In this document: positions 1 through 9,706 of the stretch, in pieces
Layout: each line of letters opens with the position of its first letter
How positions within the stretch are numbered: the stretch's first letter is position 1
NCBI GenBank assembly: GCA_030374765.1
Contig: JARGXX010000034.1
Span: forward strand, 124,001-188,000
From: Agarophyton chilense
Lineage: Eukaryota > Rhodophyta > Florideophyceae > Gracilariales > Gracilariaceae
Direction of reading: 5' to 3'
DNA length: 64,000 bases
Position numbers and translations under genes: made by a program
Notes under the pieces: model-generated
The model's input: only the letters and a program-made list of their open reading frames with translations
What the model was told of the DNA's origin: nothing
Database searches by the model: none

Positions 1-1
1 T

Positions 2-184
2 CGGTATTGTAATGTGAAGAAAATCTTAAAGAGAGGAGATATAAGTGTAGAATACACACCCTTAGAAAATAATCTAGCTGATCCTGTGACAAAGATTCTT
101 CCAAATGCAGCGTTTGGACATCACCGCAGCAGCCTCGGAGTAGTTTCACTACCTTCTTCAGAGGTCGTGTTGAAGAATGTGTAA
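2..184 (+). CDS. Copia-type Pol, C-terminal RNase H tail (5' end outside window)
   Basis: The frame enters from the left edge and stays open to a TAA at 182-184. It encodes the typical end of a Ty1/copia RNase H: an R-Y-C-N-V-K-K segment (the place of the usual 'IRYHFIR' motif), then I-S-V-E-Y and N-L-A-D-P-V-T-K, matching the conserved 'ADxxTK' tail. The same tail, with several changes, is encoded on the minus strand at about 28.66-28.9 kb in a related element. The stop codon lies just inside the 3' LTR. This is the 3' end of a plus-strand copia element whose body is outside the window. Being only a tail, its activity cannot be judged. Confidence 0.75.
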   Translation, partial: RYCNVKKILKRGDISVEYTPLENNLADPVTKILPNAAFGHHRSSLGVVSLPSSEVVLKNV

Positions 185-537
185 AAATAGCGAGAAGCAA
201 ATAGAATGGTGGAATATTCTATTTGATAATATGTGCATCTGCGTGTGCAGAATTGGAAACGTTTACGTACAGCAAGGACCATGCCGCATTCAGGCGACAT
301 ATATGATGAAGTCACTACATCCTTAAGGATTCTTGAAGATGTTCTGAAAGGACGTCTTGCGTGTCTTTTCCCTTTGATAGTCTTTAGGTATTGGAAACTT
401 AGGACGTAAAATTTAAAGATGACTATTTAAATATTACACTGCAGTTTAGAGCCATATAAAGACAGGCACAAAGCAGACTATGGTCATCGACTCAGATTTA
501 AGCTTTGACGTTCACAGTTTGTATATTCTGTACGAAA
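171..537 (+). repeat. 3' LTR of copia family A
   Basis: It begins TGAAGAATGTG and aligns along its length, in reverse complement, with 28234-28611 and with the split copy 33630-33706 plus 34060-34353. Shared blocks include the segment after 'gcgagaagcaaat', the 'tatatgatgaag' region, the 'gacgtcttgcgtgtctttt' stretch and the end 'cacagtttgtatattctg'. It follows the RNase H stop, as expected of a 3' LTR. The exact outer end (about 537) is set only by where similarity to the other copies stops. Confidence 0.7.
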
Positions 538-723
538 AAATCCCATTGTACGACGCACCGTCGTCAAGCAATGGTCTCACAAAGTCATCCTGCAATTTGA
601 GTTCTTGTGTTCTTGGGCTTAATGGCACCATAATAAAGGTCAATGCCTTCTTTTGATCATCTTCTTGAGCTGGGGCATCAGTGCACCGTACTTCAGGTTT
701 GAGTGTTCCATTCTTCCTGTGAT

Positions 724-1049
724 TGTTGGACGGTCTAGATTGACTAGGCCAATCTGCATCAGTACAAGAGAAAGGACTGATAGTTCAATTGTTTTGACAG
801 GTTATGGGCCCAGATTCATCGCTGTGGTTGCGGGGGTTCGATTCCCGAAATGTGATGGCAGACCAAGGGATTGTACAGGTGTACGGTAGTGGAGAGATGT
901 CCAGGGGAGAGGCAAGACTACACTGTAAGCTTGAGACCTCGGCTTGAGTAGTGACTACAGGTCGAGGGGGTTTGTTGAAAGGTCTAAATGGACTAGAACG
1001 CCCTGCATAACTACAAACAGAAAGTACTGATAGCTCAATCACTTTAACA
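724..1049 (+). mobile_element. Miniature LTR retrotransposon (TRIM/SMART type), 326 bp
   Basis: Two direct terminal repeats, 724-799 (76 bp) and 973-1049 (77 bp), both start TGTTG and end ACA and are roughly three-quarters identical by eye. The bases right after the first repeat (800-813) are a primer-binding site complementary to the anticodon stem-loop of eukaryotic initiator tRNA-Met. A G-rich purine run (about 959-970, GTCGAGGGGG) precedes the second repeat. The element is flanked by the 5-bp duplication GTGAT (719-723 and 1050-1054). It has no coding capacity and only about 173 bp between its LTRs. Small size, PBS, PPT and target duplication together match the non-autonomous TRIM/SMART class. 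It sits in the decayed minus-strand element. Confidence 0.85.
800..813 (+). other. Primer-binding site, initiator tRNA-Met half-tRNA type
   Basis: GGTTATGGGCCCAG is the exact complement of the conserved CTGGGCCCATAACC anticodon stem-loop of eukaryotic initiator tRNA-Met. Drosophila copia is known to prime from a 5' half of this tRNA cut in the anticodon loop. The site abuts the left LTR with no gap. The same 14 bases occur at 46156-46169 behind another LTR. Confidence 0.85.
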
Positions 1050-1860
1050 GTGATCATTTTTTCAGTGACCATATTTCTGGCAAGCGCGCAATGTGAGCTC
1101 GACTTTAGTTCAAGCAGTTTTCAGGTGTCAAACTAGGCCTTTTATTTTAGACCAGGTTTGGGTTGGACATTTGTACCTATGTAGAAGCGTATTCAGCCAA
1201 AAGAGAATTCGACTTGTGCTCTAACAGTCTACCTGTATCGCACTGACGCAAAACAGACTCTGTAGAGCTGTATGAAATAGCATCAGGGCATTTATCAGTA
1301 ATCGTTTCCGTTTCAAAATCAAAGACTCGCGGAGCACAGTTTGTTAAAAAGATATCCGCTGAATACTTTCCACATTGGAGTTTGCCAGCAAGCAGAGACC
1401 ACAAGAGCTTCTGATGACATGGTTGCCTTTCCATGTGCCTTTAATCTGGTCAATTGCGCTTGAAAGATCAATTCGAAGTTCTTAAAGGATTCGTTCGCGT
1501 TTTTCTTGGTCTTAAGAAGACAGTCCATAACTTGGTAAACATCAGTATCAACCGGCAGTAGATCTCGCTTGTACATTGCCTTCAAGATTTCAGTAACTCC
1601 TCGGTTTGACTCGATGATATTATCCCGTATCCACTTGTATAAATAGCGTACTCGTTCGTAAAGCTGGTACAAAAGCACGATGCCTTGAAGGGTGGGAGGT
1701 AGTTTGCTTGGTGTTGAATACTTTCACCATTGCTGGTGCGATGGCACGCGATTGGGGAAACGTCGTTGCAATTCGCGAGCATGTGTCTCTATGCGAACCG
1801 CAAATGCGCGCTGTTTTTCTGATGACCGCACTTTGATCTGGCATTGCGCTAGTACAGTAA

Positions 1861-3065
1861 TTGGGTTGGATATTATATCAAAGTAGTTCTTATGAGTGTA
1901 TTCTGCATTACGATAGTTGCCATTAGAACCGCTGATGGCACAATCAATACAATACCGTCAAACTATTAGTCATCTGGTTTGGCGGGGGTACGCATAAAAG
2001 GCGCTCATTCTTGAGCGGCAACTCACCAGAGAAGAACCCAACCCGGTGAGTGCCCGATTTTTTTTCCACGGAGTTTGAGAATCCTTTGTATACATCGCGT
2101 TACAGTAACTATCCAGCGATCAGTAGCCTATCCGTCAGACAGAACTCAGAACTCAACAACACTTGGATATGAATCCGGTAACAACGAGTGAGATTTCTAC
2201 CATTGGGATACGGCGATGGTATACTGTCCTTGATTTTTCTTGCCTTTCATCCGCGTCACTTGACGAATATCCCACGTAAGCCGCGGTCGTATGGACAAAT
2301 CAGACCATGAACCAGCGAAAGAGCCTATAACAAAGAAAGCTTGGCTTTTGTCTCGGTGGTGCTATGCACCACAAACAGGCCAACTCTCGTTAGCCTTTCC
2401 ACCTCCTCCAAGGAGGTCCAGCTGTAGATCTATATCTATATGTACGTGTACTATCTGCATTCTAGTAAACTCTAGGTGCAGTATTTGACTGATTTCGGTT
2501 CTGCCCGTTCTAAGCGGTGCAGAACTACTATTTGTTCACAAACAGGCTACTGTGTTATAATATGGGTGTGTATAGAGCATAAAAAAGAAAGAAAATAAAG
2601 CTGCGGGAGATGCCGCAACGGCTTCTTTGGTGCGGGGGCGATGATGATGGTTGTCGGAAGTTGGTGAGAGCAGCCGCAGGAAGATTGTAATCTTAGTCTA
2701 ATACAACTTTTTCGGATACTTGCAGTCTAAGCATTTGGTAAATATTGTTCATGTAAAGGTGTACTCAGCATTATTTTTGGGTTGAAAAGTCTTCGTCAAA
2801 TTAGTCCACTGGGAAGAATTATCTACTGCAGACATCCGCAAAACGCGATATTACACCAATAAGACAATGGGTCCATAAAGTTCGACATGCTGCATGTTAC
2901 CAATTAGGACGATATCTGGTAAAAGCTTCAGGTTAGCCACGGTATTGGAAATAGTACTTAATATCATGAAACACACAAGATTTTACTTAAGTTCTCAAGG
3001 GTTGTAGCATAGTTTCCAATCGAACCGCTGTCTTGGATACGCAAGTGTATCTTAGATATTTGTAC
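1861..3065. other. Intergenic stretch, no gene seen
   Basis: No open frame here has recognisable protein features, and no paired repeat or RNA gene is visible. A purine-rich run (about 2581-2605) and the CCTCCTCCAAGGAGG near-palindrome at about 2401 are simple sequence. The part next to 1861 may still belong to the decayed gag element. Confidence 0.5.
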
Positions 3066-3911
3066 TTATGCAATAGCGTCACCACCATTGCCTCCGAGAC
3101 CAATGCCGAATAGGGTACCGGAAAATGAAGAGTCGCCATCACCAGTAGAAATTCCGGATCCTGGCGCCGTACCTCCAACTACCGCACTGCCTTCACCCAA
3201 AATCAGGAAACTTCCGAGGCCAAATCCAAATCCACCGCCACCCCCCGTCGCGGTACCAGATGACGTAGTAGTGGTGGGCAATGCCGTAGTGGGAGGAGTA
3301 GTTGTGGTGGTGGCTAACGTCACGGTGGTAAGCGGTATCGTGGTAGTAGGCGGTGTCGTTGGAGTGGGTGATACCGTCGGGGTGGGCGATGTAGTTGAAG
3401 AGGGGGACGCCGTTGAGGAGGAAGATACACCCGGGGAAGGTGAATGAATGAATGGAATGCTAGAAATACTCGTAGATGGCGATGCCGTTGAGGAGGAAGA
3501 TACACTCGGGGAAGGTGAATGGGTGAATGGCATGCTAGAAATACTCGTAGATGGCGATGCCGTTGAGGAGGAAGATACACTCGGGGAAGGTGAATGGGTG
3601 GATGACATGGTAGGAGTACTCGGAGATAGCGATGCACTCGGCGATGCACTTGGGCTAGAGGAAGGAGTTGGCGTCGACGGCAGTCCCGGCGGACCTTGCG
3701 GTCCCTGCGGTCCCTGCGGTCCCTGCGGTCCCTGCGGTCGCTGTGGACCCTGCGGTCCTGACGGTCCTGACGGTCCTTGCAGTCCCGGTGGTGCACCGCC
3801 GAAGCCTGGAGGGACGAAATTGAAGAAAAAGGACGGGATTGGTTGGCGGATCACAGGAGAGGCAAAAGTTCCTAATATGAGGACGGAGAAAATGAAGACT
3901 GTGTACTTCAT
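3066..3911 (-). CDS. Secreted collagen-like / mucin-like / Gly-rich protein
   Basis: An intact 281-residue frame. Residues 1-17 form a clear signal peptide ([17 protein letters not shown]) with cleavage near A-S-P. An R-Q-...-FFF segment follows, then about 40 residues of Gly-X-Y collagen-like repeats rich in GPQ. Next is a Ser/Thr/Pro-rich region containing three 25-residue tandem repeats (75 bp each at about 3430-3660; [16 protein letters not shown] type), then Thr-rich runs likely to be O-glycosylated, and a Gly-rich C-terminus ending G-G-D-A-I-A. Signal peptide, RQ/FF motif, Thr linker, Gly-rich tail and a late S-G-T-x-F segment are shared with the three genes at 36-39.6 kb. This suggests one family of extracellular matrix or cell-wall proteins. 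Function is inferred from composition only. The 9-bp and 75-bp DNA repeats will make length variable. Confidence 0.8.
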   Translation of the reverse strand: MKYTVFIFSVLILGTFASPVIRQPIPSFFFNFVPPGFGGAPPGLQGPSGPSGPQGPQRPQGPQGPQGPQGPQGPPGLPSTPTPSSSPSASPSASLSPSTPTMSSTHSPSPSVSSSSTASPSTSISSMPFTHSPSPSVSSSSTASPSTSISSIPFIHSPSPGVSSSSTASPSSTTSPTPTVSPTPTTPPTTTIPLTTVTLATTTTTPPTTALPTTTTSSGTATGGGGGFGFGLGSFLILGEGSAVVGGTAPGSGISTGDGDSSFSGTLFGIGLGGNGGDAIA

Positions 3912-4037
3912 TGTGCGACAGGGCTGTGAAGAGTTTAGACAACCTGATAATAATGAGCTATATGCAGCTTTCCAGAGCCAGATGCTTCGTGAGAGTGAAG
4001 CGAAGTGAAGAAGCGCTGCGATTCTAAGCCTGGATGG

Positions 4038-4045
4038 CTTTTATA
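4038..4045 (-). promoter_or_regulatory. TATA box for the collagen-like gene
   Basis: TATAAAAG on the minus strand, its first base 134 bp upstream of the ATG at 3911. The same octamer lies 118-120 bp upstream of the starts at 36055, 37619, 39181 and 51843, which supports it as a core promoter. Confidence 0.6.
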
Positions 4046-5999
4046 GTGAGGTCGACGTTGAGTGGCTGTTGTTGAACTCAGGAGCCCACTTCGAAATGAC
4101 TGCGGCCGGTGCCTACACACCACTGACCTCATATGAGGCTAAAACTGAATGTTTTTGTGCTGTATTTGATTTATTCTGGTCAGATTGATTTTCTTGATAT
4201 GGCCACAAAGGAGCAAAGACTTCCTACCTTCTATACAATAAATTTATAACTCAAAACGATGTCAAAACAGATTAGTTGAGGGAAAAAATGATATAAAAGT
4301 TTTCGAACTTTTTTCACCGGTCTTGTAGACACGAGAGAATCGACTGTGACATCTCTCGGGGACAGATATCATGTAGCACAAATTCAATACAAGCGATTAA
4401 TAGCAACACTGAAATAGCTGAAGTCGAAAGCTCTGGAAGAACGTCACAGAAGACATCAAGTAATAATCGTGATAAACGGTTCCTAAATCTGAGAATGCGG
4501 CATGAGGATATGAGGAGTTAAACATTCTTTCGTTTCGATTAAAGGGGATAATATATGAAATAATGCGCCCCTCTCATCAATTGTCTGGTCTCAATTAGGT
4601 TCTCTTATTTGATGGCCTGTCGAAATGGAAATAGCCGAAAAGCCCTTCTCTGAGGATTCGTGGTTTCATCCAGTGAAAGGCCGAATACGTCGCTAACTGT
4701 CGTCCAAAAACCCCGAAGATGATGGCACACGAGCAGGGAAAAAGAGTTTGCTCTACAGGAGAAACAGGTTTCGGAAGCACTTTATCGATCTCAATATCAG
4801 CAAAGCATGACAAAGCTTAAAGCTAGAGCAATGATGCTTTATGTATATTGAATGATGATCAACACAGCTCTGATGGCAATCGTTTTGATTGTAGTGTCGA
4901 TAAGCGTACGAACCTTTAAAAATCGGACATGAAACCACATGAACCTGCCATGAAGCTCCTCAAAAAAGCGCGAGCACTGTTTGCGGACTATTGCTAACAC
5001 TAACGTAGAAATGTTGCTGTATACAACGATATTATGGCATGGAACGTGTGATGGCTATCGCGAAGGCATAGGTTCACAGTATCTAGATTTCCATTCCTGG
5101 CTGCCACCGGTTAGAGAACCACTTCAACACCGCGACGAAATTCCTACGATTTGTTGACAGCTCAAGCTCACGGGCAGCAACGAAAACCCCAGGTCGCGTG
5201 AAACGCCGAGTTGTGTATAATGAACTCGTTCGTTTGGTCGATTATCGACGTATTGCTGGCCACTCCTTCGAGCATCTCCACCACAGTGAAACAACAGAAT
5301 CGAAAATCTTAATATATGACCTCTTCGCAACCCAGTAAAACACAAAACTTAACAAAACATTGTCATCTGTAACGCCTTTTGTCAGCTTTTCGAATTTTTT
5401 GGAAAACTATCCACAATCAATAGACTTTGCATATGTTTTGTTTGGCTTCCCGTTCGAAAGTCAGTCACTCAATCCCTCTTGCGGTTTCTCTTTCCACCTC
5501 TCCACATGCCTGCTATTGCTCACTCTGCATGGAGGTAGCTTTCTAAAATGCGCGACAGCCAGCGCCAAACACGCGTTCGTGGAAGTGGCAAGAAAGCCTT
5601 TCCTTCCTGCAGACCTGTAGCAAATTCCCGAAGTTTCATTGCGGTTTTTTTCTGTTGATGGTTTTTTGGTATTGTCGATTCTATCTTTTGAACCGGCGTA
5701 CGGTCTTCGAAGCCCAACTCTATCAGATTCGCAATCATCCTACGGGATGAAAAGCGCTTACAGCAACCCATTGGAACGGAACACAAGCCATGCAGATGTA
5801 CATATAGAAACTAGGGCAGATGGTCATCTGCAAGATCTCCTGTTTGCACCAAGCTGTCGATTATCGCGCGACAGCATGCACTCGCCACTTGTCCAAAGAA
5901 TTGAAGACTGTTTTTAGGATCCTTGCATTGTAGAAACTGGGAATATGCTCCTCCCGTCAATCCAGACAAAGGAACAAGTGAACTTATGAAGGCATGGTA
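4046..5999. other. Intergenic stretch, no gene recognised
   Basis: Several short open frames (for example around 5360-5917 plus strand) show no signal peptide, repeat or family motif that can be trusted. No LTR pair or inverted repeat was seen. Confidence 0.45.
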
Positions 6000-7005
6000 T
6001 CAGAGCCTTTTGGCAACGTCGCAAAGACCCATAGTAAAGAAATGCATCCCACCGGGGACAGGGACGACAGCATCCAGTTCTGAGTTTCTTTGCCCAGAAG
6101 GAACGTTACCATAGAGTGCTTGCCATACGCGTAGGTATCGAAGGCAATCGGAGATGCATAAAACGTGAATCGCTTTGTCCTCGGTAGCGCGCGCCACAGA
6201 GGCCTTCAGGTAACACTCTAGTACCTTCTCGGTTGTGGCAAAACTGTTCGAAGGCAGGTCGAGGAATTGCAGATGATCGATTTTTGTAGCTGTTCCCGTG
6301 GCGTGACCCTCCAAGCCAGTTGACACGACGTTCCCGAGAGTTGCACCTTTCGATGAATCAGGAGACAGCAGATTCTCAGAAAAGACTCCTATGCATCCCA
6401 ACAGCAACGCTTTCGCATTTCTTATGCTGATGCTTTCCTTACTTGTCGGTGTTAGTAGATCTGAAGCATTTGCAAACCTTGCAGTCAATGAGGTGTGCCC
6501 CAAACTAGTCCGTATCGGCGAGTGAACAGAAGATTTCTGAGCTACAGCAATCGTCCCGTGAAAGGATTTCGAGCGAGTGTCCTTGAAAAACTGTCGTCCG
6601 GTGTATGTCTGCGTCGATGTTGTCATGAACAAAAGCCACATAGCTGTCCTGCTTAATGCGCTCTGAAAAAGGAGTCGACAACGCTTCTTTCATCCAAACA
6701 TCTTTATATCGATTCATGAAGTTTGGGTGGACCGCCGCAACCAATTAATTTGAAACCTCGAGAGGGTCACTGCCTCCTCTCGTCGCGATACCAGCCGACA
6801 AACCCCAGACGAGTGGTCCGAATGCAGAGGCATCAAGTGTAAAGCATTGGGAATGGATAAGGCTTAGGACGCGAATAACTTTGCGAAAAGAATGCCTCGG
6901 AAGAGAAGGTAGAGCAACCGGCGAGACGTTGAGCTGATTTCCAGCAGGTAGTGACAACCTCAATAAGTCACCCTGAACTTCCTTCAATATGAGCCGCCGC
7001 ATCAA
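6000..7005 (-). pseudogene. Broken transposon-type protein with a DNID ... FHGT region (DUF6589-like)
   Basis: Two minus-strand frames join into one protein-like text. Codons at 7005-6505 run through PNFMNRYKDVWMKEA to YVAFVHDNIDADIHRTT, and the text resumes in a shifted frame with FHGTIAVAQ (6641-6000). This ends with VLCISDCLRYLR and L-D-A-V-V-P-V-P-G-G-M-H. The order 'DNID ... T ... FHGT ... D ... VP.PG..H' resembles the multi-copy eukaryotic proteins around DUF6589, usually treated as mobile-element genes. At least one frameshift (near 6580) and a stop near 6745 show it is broken. No terminal inverted repeats were found. Family assignment rests on a remembered motif pattern and is tentative. 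Confidence 0.4.
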
Positions 7006-7131
7006 TCGCTCTCTACTTGACTACACCGTGGTAAACATATGTGTCCACAACGAAGCCGGTACGACCTTGAGCTCTTCTTCTAACGAAAATTCCCCTTTGG
7101 TGTATGCAACAATCTTACTCTTGTAGTGGCC

Positions 7132-8773
7132 TCATAAAAAACTCAAATGGCCTTGGATAGCAACAGGTGATTGTAGTTGCATCTTTTCTTCGATCGAAGT
7201 GACGACGCCATCATTAACCAAACTCTTCACTGTTGCAAGAGATGCTGCGAGCGATCCTCGTCCCTCAGAACTTGGAAAACCGACAAAAATACACATCTTG
7301 CACATGGAAGCCACAATACGGCAAAATGTGCGGTAACTTTTCGGCCGTGGCTTCGGATTAGACGTAGATGACGGTCCGTGCGGCTCCTTTGGGCTGCTGA
7401 ACTTCAAAATGGAATTACTAAACAAGCATGTATACTTGTCGTACATCTCTTCGAGTCGCAAAGTCTTCCCGATACTGTGTTCTCCATGAAGAAAATTATC
7501 GTAATGTGTACATACTTCGTACATCGCCACGTCCGGAAACCCGTCCGGTTTGAAGGTGAACTTCTCACAAATCTTTCTTTTCATAGTCATGTAACATCTC
7601 TGACAGACTTATGCTGCATTCTTAACAATTTGTTAGGCACAGTATGCAGCTTCCTCAATGCCGTCTGCGTATCTCAGAGGGGGGGGGGTAAACGCTTTTC
7701 ACTGCCTGCTGAAGTATGACTTCTGTGATCTTGCAAGGGATGTGTTGAGCGTGAATCCTTGGCTCTTTGCCACAGCAGAGCTACACAGGTTTCTTCCATA
7801 ACAACTTGTTCCGCGAAACTATGAGTTCGTTGAGAAAACAGAACATGAGTTTCGCGACCTGACACCTTCCGACGACAGCAGGGACATTCGTCATACTTCG
7901 CTTCGGCCAAGAGATTGTGAAAGACTGTGTAGTGCTTGTTTGTGGTCCCCGCACTCTTGCCAAAGATGTTTGAAAATCGTTCCTGCCTCAAACGTCTCAT
8001 TCAGTGTTGTTCTTCTATTCGTGAACAATTTTGAAACGTTTTGTAGCTCTTTCTCGCTCAAGTGCTTTGCGCGATTCAGGAAACTTAATATCTTGTACAT
8101 GAAGTTGTAAAGGCTCTAGACCGCATCTTGTGCCTTCCGTTGTGGGGAGGCGTCCCATTTTCTGCCCGTTTCCGGTTCGAATCATCCGATGTACCATCGC
8201 TCACGTAGAGCTCTTCTAGCAGTGTACGTAGTTCTGTAGACGCTGTTGTAGTGGTTTCAGAACCTGAAATACTGGGCTGTGAAGAAAACAGCCACAGGTT
8301 TTCGGTTGATTTGAATTTCTGAAATACTACACAGACTCGTTCTTTCTTTCGTCTGTTATCAGATTGTTCAAACCATCCTGTAGCTTGGGTGAGCCGTCGC
8401 GCTTGTTGAAGATCACTAGTTCATTCTATAACAAGGAGTGCTTTCCATGATAGGTTGTTTTTTCTCCTCCAACTGAAAGGGATATGTCGGTCTTGGAATC
8501 TGTCAGAACCTTTGCGATGAAAGCAAATTCGTTGTCACAATAGGTGCGCAGTCTGAGGGGATTGTTGGACGACTTACGACCCTCCTTTTGCCGGAAAGGG
8601 TTATATTCAATGGGAATATTGGACAGCGTCAGCTGTTGGGAAGCAGAAACGGTACGCGAACTGTTCGTAAGAGGCTGCAAGCAGTTACAGCACCGCTTAG
8701 ACCCAGGAGGCGGACCGGGGTCAATAGAGACTTTCTTGTTCTGCATGCTTGATGACTCTTGCGATGATATCAC
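7132..8773 (-). pseudogene. Probable N-terminal remains of the same broken gene
   Basis: Upstream of the DNID region, successive minus-strand frames carry cysteine pairs: RCCNCLQPLT (about 8700), then Y-D-E-C-P-C-C-R-R-K (about 7880). Between them lie charged, protein-like stretches such as NEFAFIAKVLTDSKTDI and KICEKFTFKPDGFPDVAMYE. The text jumps frame near 8000, and the pieces are separated by stops. Cysteine-rich N-termini are usual in such transposon proteins, so these pieces and 6000-7005 may be one decayed gene of about 2.8 kb. A G10 run lies at about 7680. Function unknown. Confidence 0.3.
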
Positions 8774-9072
8774 TAGCTTGCTAATCGGCGATCTGTTGCT
8801 TTGAAAGTCTTCGACGTTGTCTTCTCGTCCGAAACCTGCTCCGAGAAGGCCTGAACACAGACAGTTTGTTGACGGAGGGCTGCGTTTCTTCGGAGGCTTG
8901 ACGGTGATGACCAGAAATCGAGGAGAATACGGTCACTGGCGAAGGTTTGGCATGTTGACCTGGCGACACACAGAGGTATGGCAACCACTCAAAAAAGGGG
9001 TTTGCCGTCTTAATTACACTAGGTTTCTGTCTAATCACGTGTGCACGGCATCTTGAGCTTGTCTTTACACTG

Positions 9073-9254
9073 TGTTGGAACTGGAGCGCTGGAGCCTCCC
9101 TCCCTTGGCCTCTCTGACGGTGGGTGTGACCACTGTAGGCGGCCGTGCATTTTATTTGTTTCAGTGCAAGCAACGGAGCACGGCGCAGTGTACACGTAAT
9201 GATGCGTGTGTCGTGCTGCGCCTTCGCCTTGGATAAGGTGCACGAATATTAGCA
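9073..9254 (-). repeat. 3' LTR of copia element B
   Basis: Reads TGCTAATATTCG ... CCAACA on the minus strand. It is nearly the same as 15637-15818, including the shared blocks 'ggagcgctggagcctccctc' and 'gtacacgtaatgatgcgtg'. A purine-rich tract (CTGAGAGACGA, minus strand) sits just upstream. Confidence 0.75.
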
Positions 9255-9706
9255 TCGTCTCTCAGGGCGAAGTACCAAGGCCTCAACATTCACAACTTTG
9301 AAGATAAAACTCAGGATCAATCCGACAATAATAAAACAAACCGACTTAGACATATATTAACGAAAATTGTCTCTTCCCTGCACAGCATCTTTCAGAAGTG
9401 AAAGGCGTGGTGATCGTAAAAAAACGTAGCAAAAAAAAGTAAAACAAATACCTCACGTAGCTGCAACACATTGAAACCATTTCATTCACACCAGTGAACT
9501 CCAAAACCCAGAACACATATAAAACCTCTTGGGACAAAAATTAAGCGTTCTCTGTGAAAAAAAGAGGAAGCATTGTGAATAACACAACTAGTAATCAAAA
9601 GTAAACCAAAACCATTATTCAAAACAAAAACCCTGTCGTTAAAAGAAAACAAAAAAGAAAACCAAATGTTAGTGTAGCAGTAGTTAGTATTTCCCACAAT
9701 TCTTCT
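9255..9706 (-). other. 3' untranslated part of copia element B
   Basis: AT-rich, with T-runs on the minus strand and no open frame of note, between the RNase H stop and the 3' LTR. Confidence 0.4.

Larger units (their letters stand above)
545..1860 (-). pseudogene. Decayed retroelement gag and protease, minus strand
   Basis: Between about 1860 and 1177 the minus strand encodes gag-like protein in at least two frames. One frame holds ESNRGVTEILKAMYKRD and then NANESFKNFE (1319-1678). The text continues in another frame with NCAPRVFDFETET and LRQCDTGRLLEHK (1177-1434), so there is a frameshift near 1400. Further downstream (about 545-660) the minus strand reads F-V-R-P-L-L-D-D-G-A-S-Y, which resembles an aspartyl protease active-site region. 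Gag before protease on the same strand fits an LTR element, but no RT remains. The coding stretch is interrupted by the miniature element at 724-1049 and is bordered by the copia A LTR. No LTR could be assigned to it. Family is uncertain; copia-like is an inference. Confidence 0.5.

Noticed and set aside
826-850. B-box-like GGTTCGATTCC suggesting a tRNA gene
   Set aside because: The T-arm pairs over only three positions, no acceptor or anticodon arms flank it, and it lies inside the miniature LTR element.
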